From NCBI GenBank assembly GCA_002842655.1, contig PHDP01000002.1:1-59086 (forward strand): a stretch of DNA of 59,086 bases. Reading direction: 5' to 3'. Below, in pieces: positions 28,201-35,355 of the stretch (its first letter is position 1; the number at the start of each line of letters is the position of its first letter). This DNA is from Bacteroidetes bacterium HGW-Bacteroidetes-14 (lineage in GTDB: Bacteria > Bacteroidota > Bacteroidia > Bacteroidales > UBA932). Position numbers and translations under genes: made by a program. Under the pieces are notes generated by a model, which was given only the letters and a program-made list of their open reading frames with translations, had not been told where the DNA came from and did no database searches.

Positions 28201-28688
28201 GCAAGAAGTACGGAAAGCAGATGAAAGAGATTTCGGCTGCATTCCCGCTCTTCTCGCAGGATGAGATTTATGCAATTGAGGCGGCAGATACCTATACCAT
28301 GTCGCTTGCCTCTGGCGATGTTATAATAGACAGAGAGGATTACGAGATTATGTCTGAGGATATGCCGGGCTGGCTCGTGGCTGTTGACGGAAGGCTGACA
28401 ATAGCACTTGACATCACTGTAAGTGAGGATTTGCGCCGCGAGGGAACAGCACGCGAACTGGTTAACAGAATTCAGAATCTTCGCAAAGAGAGCAGGTTTG
28501 ATGTAACCGACAAGATTCTTGTTGAGATTGAACCTCTTCCGGAAATTGTTGAGTCAATGGAGCAGTTCCGCGACTATGTTTGTAATCAGACTCTTGCTCT
28601 GGGAATTGAACTTAAGGACTCTATTGAGGGAGGATTTGAAACAGAGTGGGACGAAAACGTACTCAAGATTAAAGTGACAAAAATCTAA
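25251..28688 (+). CDS. ileS: Isoleucyl-tRNA synthetase
   Basis: FHEGPPSANGMPGIHHVMAR (HIGH region), KMSKRLGNAVDP (KMSKS), start moved to MRFAEYKNLNL at 25251. Confidence 0.95.
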   Translation: MRFAEYKNLNLVEINNTVLDKWKKEQCFERSIAERKDAPVFVFHEGPPSANGMPGIHHVMARAIKDVFCRFKTQTGYLVERKAGWDTHGLPVELGVEKMLGITKEDIGKSISVDEYNAACRREVMKYTKEWEGLTEQMGYWVDMNNPYITYDNRYIETLWHLLKVIYNKNLLYKGYSIQPFSPAAGTGLSTHELNQPGCYRDVKDTTCTAQFKVTRDSKSEALFAEIEKETGEKLPLYIMAWTTTPWTLPSNTALCVGPNIKYVKVVSLNPYTHEKVVYILAEELLGMYFNPKGTELAFEEYKEGDKIIPYIVVGKSLKGSELTGIVYEQLIPWIKPENGALRVIAGDFVTTSDGTGIVHIAPTFGADDDKVAKANGVPALLVRDAAGQNQPLVDRTGKFFLTSDLDPAFVAERVHVSYRDFEGRYVKNAYDASLGENDGTVDIDIAVMLKQQGLVFRIEKHTHSYPHCWRTDKPVLYYPLDSWFIRTTAVQERMIELNKTINWKPEATGSGRFGKWLENLQDWNLSRSRYWGTPLPIWRTEDGAEEICIGSAAELFAELDKSAAAGIISSNPLRDKGFVPGDFSKENYEKIDLHRPYVDGFILVSPSGKPMMRETDLIDVWFDSGAMPFAQEGLGKAGSPSFGRTADFIAEGVDQTRGWFFTLHAISTMVNDKVAFKTVLSNGLVLDKDGNKMSKRLGNAVDPFSTLGEYGADALRWYMLTNAQPWDNLKFDIGGVDEVRRKFFGTLYNTYSFFALYANVDKFDNSAAPVKLSDRPEIDRWIISLLNTLVKDVTEAYETFDVTTAGRLIQDFVNDNLSNWYVRLNRKRFWGGSMDSDKLSAYQTLYTALETIAVISAPIAPFFMERLFLDLNAVSKRFKESSVHLVMMPSADESAIDKALEERMELAQRASSMILALRRKVNIKVRQPLAKILVPVLDSKLQEQFEMVKPLVLGEVNVKEVEYIHDTKGLITKKIKPNFKTLGKKYGKQMKEISAAFPLFSQDEIYAIEAADTYTMSLASGDVIIDREDYEIMSEDMPGWLVAVDGRLTIALDITVSEDLRREGTARELVNRIQNLRKESRFDVTDKILVEIEPLPEIVESMEQFRDYVCNQTLALGIELKDSIEGGFETEWDENVLKIKVTKI

Positions 28689-28694
28689 TTTAAG

Positions 28695-29168
28695 ATGCAA
28701 CAGGACGAAAAATTTATGAGAGAGGCAATTGCTCTCGCCGGAAAGAATGCCCGCTCGGTAACGGGTGGTCCTTTTGGTGCGATCATTGTTAAGGGGGGAG
28801 AGGTGATTTCTGCTGCCTCAAACAGTGTGACTCCGGATAAGGATCCTACTGCTCACGCAGAGGTAAATGCAATAAGAGAGGCTTGCAGAAAACTGGACAC
28901 TTTTGACCTCTCCGGATGTACCCTGTACAGCTCGTGCGAGCCTTGCCCCATGTGCCTTTCGGCAGCCTACTGGGCTAAAGTAGACAAGATTTATTTTGCA
29001 GGAAGCAGGGTAGATGCAGAGGAGGCCGGATTCAGCGATGCATTTATATACGATGAGTTCACAAAACCGATATCAGAAAGGAGTATTCCAATTGAGCAAA
29101 TACTTGATAAAGAGGGAGTCGTTCCGTTTGACGAGTGGAGAAATAACTCAGACAAGGTTCCATACTAA
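28695..29168 (+). CDS. Nucleoside/guanine deaminase (CDA superfamily)
   Basis: HAEVNAIREAC and SSCEPCPMCLSAAYWA zinc motifs. Confidence 0.88.
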   Translation: MQQDEKFMREAIALAGKNARSVTGGPFGAIIVKGGEVISAASNSVTPDKDPTAHAEVNAIREACRKLDTFDLSGCTLYSSCEPCPMCLSAAYWAKVDKIYFAGSRVDAEEAGFSDAFIYDEFTKPISERSIPIEQILDKEGVVPFDEWRNNSDKVPY

Positions 29169-29227
29169 TTATTGATTGAGATATTGATAATATTATTATC
29201 TTTACGCATTAAAAATTTTAACGGGCT

Positions 29228-29635
29228 ATGACAAAGAAAACTAAACCTGCAGAAGAGGTTAGAGAGAAGGTTCGCTACAGTGACGAAGAGTTGCAGATGT
29301 TCAAGGAACTTATCCAGTCGAAACTTCAGGCAGCTCAGGCAGAATATGAGCAATTGAAATCTGCAGTTACACACAGCTCAAGCAACGACACAGAGGATAC
29401 CTCACCTACATTCAAGGTGCTGGAAGAGGGAGCTTCTGCTCTTTCAAAGGAGGAGGCTGGTCAGCTTGCACAGAGACAATTCAAGTTTATTCGTTCACTC
29501 GAGGCTGCTCTTATAAGAATCGAGAATAAATCATACGGCATTTGCAGGGAAACAGGCAAACTTATCCCTAAGGAGCGTCTTCTGATTGTACCTCATGCAA
29601 CTTTAAGCGTAGAGGCAAAAAATAAAAGAGACTAA
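29228..29635 (+). CDS. TraR/DksA family protein
   Basis: ALIRIENKSYGICRETGKLIPKERLLIVPHATL, DksA-like C-terminal region with degenerate zinc-finger cysteines. Confidence 0.85.
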   Translation: MTKKTKPAEEVREKVRYSDEELQMFKELIQSKLQAAQAEYEQLKSAVTHSSSNDTEDTSPTFKVLEEGASALSKEEAGQLAQRQFKFIRSLEAALIRIENKSYGICRETGKLIPKERLLIVPHATLSVEAKNKRD

Positions 29636-29640
29636 CAACA

Positions 29641-30261
29641 ATGCAACTCTCAAAGGGAAAGCAGGTAACACTTATTGTAATACTCCTGCTTCTGCTGGAC
29701 CAGGCAGTCAAAATATGGATTAAAACCCATATGACAATTGGCGAGAGTATTCCTGTATTCGGTTCATGGTTCCAAATCTATTTCATTGAAAACAATGGAA
29801 TGGCTTTTGGCATGCAGTTAGGCGGAGCACTTGGAAAATTTTTGCTTAGCTCACTGCGTATTGTACTGGTAGGATTCATAATCTACTATATAAACAAGCT
29901 GATAAAACTGGGTGCCAGCCGATCCCTGCTAACAGGAATGGCGCTTATTCTTGTTGGTGCAATAGGCAACATTGTGGATAGTCTGTTCTATGGGATTCTC
30001 TTCTCAGAATCGACCTTTACAGAGGTTGCAACCTTCCTCCCCGCCGGCGGAGGATATGCCCACTTCCTGTTCGGAAAAGTTGTGGATATGCTTTACTTCC
30101 CGCTTGTTGACACCACTCTTCCCAACTGGGTACCGTTCTGGGGAGGCGAGAACTTTATCTTCTTCCGCCCCATCTTCAACATTGCCGACTCCTGCATCAC
30201 CATAGGCGTTATCTATTTGCTGCTATTCCACCGTAAATACTTCCTGGCGAACAGTAAATAG
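29641..30261 (+). CDS. lspA: Signal peptidase II
   Basis: LLLLDQAVKIWIK; YFIENNGMAFGM; GAIGNIVDSLFYG; FNIADSCITIGV catalytic motifs. Confidence 0.92.
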   Translation: MQLSKGKQVTLIVILLLLLDQAVKIWIKTHMTIGESIPVFGSWFQIYFIENNGMAFGMQLGGALGKFLLSSLRIVLVGFIIYYINKLIKLGASRSLLTGMALILVGAIGNIVDSLFYGILFSESTFTEVATFLPAGGGYAHFLFGKVVDMLYFPLVDTTLPNWVPFWGGENFIFFRPIFNIADSCITIGVIYLLLFHRKYFLANSK

Positions 30262-30283
30262 TTAGCACATTATCAGTAAAATA

Positions 30284-30320
30284 TAAAACGTCCTGACAGA
30301 TGACCTGTCAGGACGTTTTA
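30284..30320. terminator. Bidirectional intrinsic terminator between lspA and the ECF sigma gene
   Basis: TAAAACGTCCTGACAG-atgac-CTGTCAGGACGTTTTA, perfect 16-bp stem. Confidence 0.85.
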
Positions 30321-30341
30321 CTATTACTTATCTGTCAGTTC

Positions 30342-30356
30342 GTTACAGCGATGCGG
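30342..30356. repeat. Partial copy of palindromic repeat arm (GTTACAGCGATGCGG)
   Basis: Identical to the arm of the repeat at 31873..31890 over 15 nt. Confidence 0.5.
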
Positions 30357-30375
30357 TGCTGTAAGTTTGTGCAGT

Positions 30376-30867
30376 TTATCTTTCGATTTTCTCCATCAGC
30401 TTTTTACGGGAGAAGTGGATTCTGCTTTTTACAGTTCCAAGGTGAAGTCCCAGCTCCTCTGCAATCTCCTGATACTTGTATCCGTTGTCATGCATCTGGA
30501 AAGGTACTCTGAATTCAGGCTCAAGGTCATTTACGATAGAGGTAAGTTCGCGGAATCCGAATTCCTGCTCAGGACCAAGATCTGCCGGTCTGTTATTGAG
30601 CACATATTCATGAACATCTTCGCTGAAAAGAGTCTGGCGTTTGGTTCTTCTTCTGTAGTCATTTATGAAGGTATTCTTCATAATGGTATAGACCCAGGCC
30701 TTGATATTAGTATGTTCGTTGAATTTATCCTGATTGTTTAACGCTTTATAGAAAGTCTCCTGAACAAGGTCCTTCGCGTCATCTCTGTTGGATGTCAGGC
30801 TGTAAGCATATCTCGAGAGGTTGTCCTCCAGCTCGAGAATCTCCTTTTCAAAAGTTTGCGACTTCAT
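30376..30867 (-). CDS. ECF-type RNA polymerase sigma factor
   Basis: LSRYAYSLTSNRDDAKDLVQETFYKAL region 2; YKYQEIAEELGLHLGTVKSRIHFSRKKL region 4; start moved to ATG 30867. Confidence 0.9.
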   Translation of the reverse strand: MKSQTFEKEILELEDNLSRYAYSLTSNRDDAKDLVQETFYKALNNQDKFNEHTNIKAWVYTIMKNTFINDYRRRTKRQTLFSEDVHEYVLNNRPADLGPEQEFGFRELTSIVNDLEPEFRVPFQMHDNGYKYQEIAEELGLHLGTVKSRIHFSRKKLMEKIER

Positions 30868-31165
30868 ATGCTGAGTGTTATTAGTTATTATTAGTTCAAA
30901 TGGTAGGTCAAAAATAGAATTAAATAATATAAATAGCAATCTATCAAAATATAGAAAATATCTATCATTAACACAACCCAGAACCCGTCTCAAGAATTCA
31001 AAGAATTACCACTTTTGGAAAAATGTAACAGTGCCTTATTCGTAAATTTACTCAATTAAATTCACATATCCACCCCATTTAAGGCAAAATTTCAATTATC
31101 CCCGTGACAATTCTTACGCTTGGATAAATATTTATACAAAAACCTTGCCTGCGCTGCCCAAAATT

Positions 31166-31196
31166 TTTGCACCATTGGAAAAAATACATATCTTTG
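31166..31196 (+). promoter_or_regulatory. tRNA-Ser promoter: TTTG-N19-TATCTTTG
   Basis: TTTG 31166..31169, TATCTTTG 31189..31196, exact N19 spacing, just upstream of tRNA. Confidence 0.7.
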
Positions 31197-31212
31197 CATC
31201 CCAATTACAAAC

Positions 31213-31300
31213 GGAGAGGTGGCAGAGTGGTCGATTGCGGCGGTCTTGAAAACCGTTGAACTGCGAGGTTCCGGGGGTTCGAATCCCTCCCTCTCCGCCA
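31213..31300 (+). tRNA. tRNA-Ser (anticodon UGA)
   Basis: GGAGAGG...CCTCTCC acceptor, anticodon stem CGGTC-TTGAAA-ACCG, long variable arm, GGTTCGAATCC T-loop, encoded CCA. Confidence 0.93.
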
Positions 31301-31307
31301 AAAAAAC

Positions 31308-31340
31308 AAAAAGCCGTGCGCGAAAGCAGCACGGCTTTTT
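31308..31340 (+). terminator. tRNA-Ser terminator hairpin
   Basis: AAAAAGCCGTGC-gcgaaagca-GCACGGCTTTTT. Confidence 0.8.
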
Positions 31341-31383
31341 CATTTCCCTCCGCGCAAGCTCGCTTGCATGCGGAAGGGAAATG
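31341..31383. repeat. Imperfect inverted repeat
   Basis: CATTTCCCTCCGCGCAAGC/GCTTGCATGCGGAAGGGAAATG. Confidence 0.65.
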
Positions 31384-31426
31384 AAAAAAGCACTTTTGCA
31401 CCGCAAAAGGCTTTTGTTTTATTAGG

Positions 31427-31482
31427 GCTCCCCCCACAGGGAACACGCCGCAAAGCGGCGTAATCCCTGTGGGACGGGGAGC
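31427..31482. repeat. GC-rich long imperfect hairpin
   Basis: GCTCCCCCCACAGGGAACACGCCGC-AAA-GCGGCGTAATCCCTGTGGGACGGGGAGC. Confidence 0.7.
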
Positions 31483-31598
31483 AAACATTAATCCGCACAA
31501 ACTCGCTCTCCTCCTGAAACCATCACTCATCCTTATTTTACAAGATTTTCCTCTTAGACCCGCACCGCTATAACTTGCCTATTAACAATTGATTACCA

Positions 31599-31629
31599 GT
31601 TAATCTGACATCTCACATGTCAGATTAAC
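31599..31629. repeat. Perfect 13-bp palindrome
   Basis: GTTAATCTGACAT-ctcac-ATGTCAGATTAAC. Confidence 0.75.
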
Positions 31630-31747
31630 CGCGAAAGTGTTAATATAGATTAATTTACAGTTGTACGGGTATGTGGTTTCAAATCTCTGAAAGATATATT
31701 CAATAAGGAATATGTGAGTTTTAAGAAAATCTCCAAAACGGCAATGT

Positions 31748-31772
31748 AGTCAACCTGTTTCAGGACGGCACA
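31748..31772. mobile_element. IS terminal sequence, remnant end (AGTCAACCTGTTTCAGGACGGCACA)
   Basis: Reverse complement matches 58988..59012 at 24 of 25 positions; ends in CA. Confidence 0.5.
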
Positions 31773-31779
31773 TACCATA

Positions 31780-31890
31780 CCCGCATCGCTGTAACTCGCA
31801 CACAATCAGTTATTAGGAGCTAAATCCCGCGGATCATTCGCCAGGATAAGGTGACAGTCGTTGATCCAGAGTGAGTTACAGCGATGCGGG
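31780..31890. repeat. REP-like repeat with perfect 18-bp inverted arms
   Basis: CCCGCATCGCTGTAACTC (31780..31797) / GAGTTACAGCGATGCGGG (31873..31890); second, diverged inverted copy at about 58868..58980. Confidence 0.7.
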
Positions 31891-31995
31891 TCGCATTGAA
31901 AGCAGGTGGTTCAACCAACCGCAAACCAAGGCTGGCAAAGTAAAACAGTGCCCCGGCATGCATGCATGTGAAACCTTTGCCGGAGGCTAACTCAC

Positions 31996-32014
31996 GCCGG
32001 GCATAATGCCCGGC
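31996..32014. repeat. Short perfect palindrome
   Basis: GCCGGGCAT-a-ATGCCCGGC. Confidence 0.6.
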
Positions 32015-32109
32015 ACCTTCTAATCATGTCGCAGTAAGGTTTTCGCCCCTATTTAAATGGTACCGTCCACAAAGTGGCCGGTGAAGGTGCAGCGCTGCGC
32101 GCGCGAAAG

Positions 32110-32236
32110 TCTGCGCCGCAATTTCTGTTAAGTGCCTGGCTTATAGTAAAATGCAAAACACAAACTCTCCATAGCGAAAAGTTTGTGTTTTTTAAGGACT
32201 TAAATAATAATTAGTTAACAGAAATTGCGGCGCAGA
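32110..32236. repeat. 127-bp MITE-like element: perfect 22-bp terminal inverted repeats enclosing a nested hairpin
   Basis: TCTGCGCCGCAATTTCTGTTAA (32110..32131) / TTAACAGAAATTGCGGCGCAGA (32215..32236); inner AAAACACAAACT (32155..32166) / AGTTTGTGTTTT (32180..32191). Confidence 0.7.
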
Positions 32237-32248
32237 GAACGCTCACCA

Positions 32249-32330
32249 CCCGCACTCACCCGCACCCAGGCACTCCGGCCCGCACCAAGCCCGCACTCAC
32301 CCGCACCCTGGCACCCAGCCTGCACCTACT
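32249..32330. repeat. Imperfect 41-nt tandem duplication, C-rich
   Basis: CCCGCACTCACCCGCACCC[A/T]GGCAC occurs at 32249 and 32290. Confidence 0.65.
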
Positions 32331-35313
32331 CAGCAAAAATTTCATCCACAAAAATAAAGGCCTGGCCGCCGAAGCCTTCGTGCCATTGTGGAATTGCGCC
32401 GTAGTTCTTTGCAAAGACTTTAAGGAACCGGCCTTTTGCAGAGACGTTACCAAGAACCATATCCTTAATCTGAACATCCAGATCCTGGTCGCCAACGGAA
32501 TTATCAACTTTACCTATCAGAGAGTACTCCCTGCCATCCTCTGAGATATAAAACTCAACATATTTTGGCATCCAGATCCACGATCTGGCATCCTGAAGAA
32601 AACCGGCACCAACCCTCTGCAATGACTTTACAGACCCCATGTCAATAACAGCAGTAAAGTCGGTATTCTGATACCCCTGCCATCCGCCAAGGCGGAAGTT
32701 TTTGCTGCCCCTGACGCCGTCAATGAGACCCTCATTTCCTCCGGCATTGTACTGAGGATTATATTTTGAAAGAATATTAATATTCCATCCCTGATTAATC
32801 TTCTTGAACGAAGCCTCAACAGTGAAGCTCTTAATCCCGCCTGCACTCACAGAATAAGCATGAATCTTCGCATTCTCCCTCAGAACAAGTGCAGATGAGT
32901 ACTCTGTAAACTCTTCATCAGACTCCTCCTCGTCGTCAAGATGCTCAATTCTGAAGAAAACCTTATCTTCTCCCGAAAAAGCATTCAGCCTGACCACAAG
33001 CGAATCCCTGAAAATATTATTGTCATACCCGAACCAAGGAGAGACAGTGACCGGCATATCACCAATAAAAGAGGATGGTCTCTCTGCATGTGCCGCCCCA
33101 AAAGTCACAGATGGTTTACTGCCCATCTTAAGCTCAAGGTTACTGCCTGCCATTATATCCGAGTGCATGAGAAACGATTTGCCATAAACAGCTCCGTTGA
33201 GTGAAGCACCCTGAACATATATCTCCTTTCCGGAGTCAAACGACTTGCCTGCACCATTTGCAGTAATGGTAAAACTCTTGCCATTTTCAAGCTTCACCAC
33301 GCTCTTTTCAAAGAGTGGTGAGCCCAGGGCATAGGTGTTGTCGCCCGGGCAAACAGGATAGAATCCAAGAGCGCTCATCACATACCATGCACTCATCTGA
33401 CCGCAGTCGTCATTGCCGCTCAGCCCGTCAGGAGTAGAAGTGTAGAGGGTTTTCATAATTTTGCGAACCATCTCCTGAGTTTTCCATGGCGCACCCGCAT
33501 AATTGTAAAGATAGGCCACATGGTGGCTTGGTTCATTCCCGTGTGCATACTGGCCAATAAGACCAGTAATGTCTACCTGAGTACGTCCCGTTGTCTGCGC
33601 AGGAGCTGTAAAAAGTTCATCAAGTTTCCTGATATATGCTGCATCTCCTCCCAGCAACTTAATGTGTGTCTCAATATCCTGCGGTACATAGAAGCTGTAC
33701 TGCCATGAATTGGCCTCAGTGAAGTGCACATTCACCTCAGAAGGAGAGAAAGGGGAGAGCCACCTGCCGTTCAGGCGCGGACGCATAAAACCGGTAGAGG
33801 GATCAAAGAGATTTTTGTAATACTGAGCTCTGCGGATATACCTTTTGTAGATATCGTCGCGCCCAAGGAGACGTGCGGTCTGTGCAATGCACCAGTCGTC
33901 ATATGCATATTCAAGCGTCTTGGAAACCGATTCGTGCTCCAGCTCCGCCGGAACAAAACCCTGCCTGCCAAAAATGTTTATTCCATACTCCTTTTTGACC
34001 GAGCTCTCAAGCATCGCGTCCAGAGCGTCATATTTTTCAAACCCGCCAATACCCTTGCGGATAGCATCGGCCATTACCGAAACCGAGTGGTAACCAATCA
34101 TGCAGTTAGTCTCATTCCCGGACAGCTCCCAGATTGGAAGCTTCTCTGCCTGTTCATAAATAGCGAGGAAAGAGCGTATAAAATCTGTTGTCCTCTTCTG
34201 ATCAATGATTGTAAGGAGCGGGTGCAGTGTCCTGTAGGTATCCCACAGAGAAAATACAGTATACTGCTCATAACCCTCTGCAGTGTAAACCTCCCTGTCC
34301 ATTCCCCTGTACTCGCCGTTATAGTCTGAGTAAAGGTTTGGTGCAATTCCGGTGTGGTAGAGAGCCGTGTAGAAGGTTTTTAAAGCCTCCTGATCCTTAC
34401 CTGTTACCTCAATCCTGCCAAGAAACTCATTCCACGCATCCTCAGTACTTTTTAGAATCTTATTAAAATCCCAGTCAGCAGACTCGGAGGTCATATTTTT
34501 CATTGCATTCTCCTCAGAAACAGAAGAGATACCAACCTTAGCCATCACAACATTAGCACTGCCCGACTCAAATTCAAAGAGAGCCTTGCAGTTCTTGCCC
34601 TTTATCGTTTTAACGGCAGCACCGCCTGCACCAGTAACAGGAGCCTCGTCAAGAAATAGCTTAGCACTCTTCACCGGCTGCGAAAACTCAATGTAGAAAT
34701 ATACAATCTGATCCTTTGCCCACGATTTAGAACGTCTGTAACCCTTAACAGCCCTGTCTCCCACCATCTCAATACGCGAGTCCAGAACAGGATCCCTGTG
34801 AAGCAGGTCCAGAACTATCTGTGCTTTTGCCCCGCCTGCATAGGTGTACTCATGAAAGCCCATTCTCCTTCCCGATGTGAGTCTTGCCTTAACCTTCCAG
34901 GTTTCCAGCAACACCTCATAATATCCGGGAGAGGCCTTCTCATTTTTATGGCTGAAGGCCGATTTGTACTCTTCGTTTATGAGTTTGTCGCCGCTAAAGC
35001 CGCTCACAGGCATGAGCAGAATGTCGCAGTAGTCAGGAACACCAGTTCCGCTCAGGTGCGTATGGCTGAATCCGTATATGAATTTATCTGAATAGTGGTA
35101 TCCCGAACAGCCGTCCCATCCGGTAAGGCGGGTATCCGGGCTAAGCTGAACCATACCAAAAGGGTAGGTGGCTCCCGGGAAGGTATGCCCGTGAAAGTCT
35201 GTTCCTACAAAAGGATTGACATACTGAATTTTACTCTGCGCCTGAGCGCCGGCGGGAATCTGTACCGCAAAAAATGCAATGAATGCAAAAGCGGCAAAAA
35301 TAATTCGCTTCAT
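32326..35313 (-). CDS. GH92 family alpha-1,2-mannosidase, secreted, with C-terminal discoidin-like domain
   Basis: YVNPFVGTDFHGHTFPGATYPFGMVQLSPDTR; GNDDCGQMSAWYVMSALGFYPVCPG; start moved to MKRIIFAAFAFIAFFAVQIPAGAQ at 35313. Confidence 0.92.
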   Translation of the reverse strand: MKRIIFAAFAFIAFFAVQIPAGAQAQSKIQYVNPFVGTDFHGHTFPGATYPFGMVQLSPDTRLTGWDGCSGYHYSDKFIYGFSHTHLSGTGVPDYCDILLMPVSGFSGDKLINEEYKSAFSHKNEKASPGYYEVLLETWKVKARLTSGRRMGFHEYTYAGGAKAQIVLDLLHRDPVLDSRIEMVGDRAVKGYRRSKSWAKDQIVYFYIEFSQPVKSAKLFLDEAPVTGAGGAAVKTIKGKNCKALFEFESGSANVVMAKVGISSVSEENAMKNMTSESADWDFNKILKSTEDAWNEFLGRIEVTGKDQEALKTFYTALYHTGIAPNLYSDYNGEYRGMDREVYTAEGYEQYTVFSLWDTYRTLHPLLTIIDQKRTTDFIRSFLAIYEQAEKLPIWELSGNETNCMIGYHSVSVMADAIRKGIGGFEKYDALDAMLESSVKKEYGINIFGRQGFVPAELEHESVSKTLEYAYDDWCIAQTARLLGRDDIYKRYIRRAQYYKNLFDPSTGFMRPRLNGRWLSPFSPSEVNVHFTEANSWQYSFYVPQDIETHIKLLGGDAAYIRKLDELFTAPAQTTGRTQVDITGLIGQYAHGNEPSHHVAYLYNYAGAPWKTQEMVRKIMKTLYTSTPDGLSGNDDCGQMSAWYVMSALGFYPVCPGDNTYALGSPLFEKSVVKLENGKSFTITANGAGKSFDSGKEIYVQGASLNGAVYGKSFLMHSDIMAGSNLELKMGSKPSVTFGAAHAERPSSFIGDMPVTVSPWFGYDNNIFRDSLVVRLNAFSGEDKVFFRIEHLDDEEESDEEFTEYSSALVLRENAKIHAYSVSAGGIKSFTVEASFKKINQGWNINILSKYNPQYNAGGNEGLIDGVRGSKNFRLGGWQGYQNTDFTAVIDMGSVKSLQRVGAGFLQDARSWIWMPKYVEFYISEDGREYSLIGKVDNSVGDQDLDVQIKDMVLGNVSAKGRFLKVFAKNYGAIPQWHEGFGGQAFIFVDEIFAE

Positions 35314-35355
35314 AAGGGTAGATTGACATTTGTTATATGCAAATATACCCAATAA

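Noticed and set aside
31092-31530. ORFs of 101-132 aa across the tRNA-Ser region
   Set aside because: They run through the tRNA and hairpins; not coding.
31300-32330. CRISPR array in the repeat-rich intergenic region
   Set aside because: Repeats are palindromes of different sequence and spacing, not regularly spaced direct repeats, and no cas genes are present.
33724-34329. 201-aa plus-strand ORF opposite the GH92 gene
   Set aside because: Antisense to a convincing GH92 coding sequence; no recognizable family.
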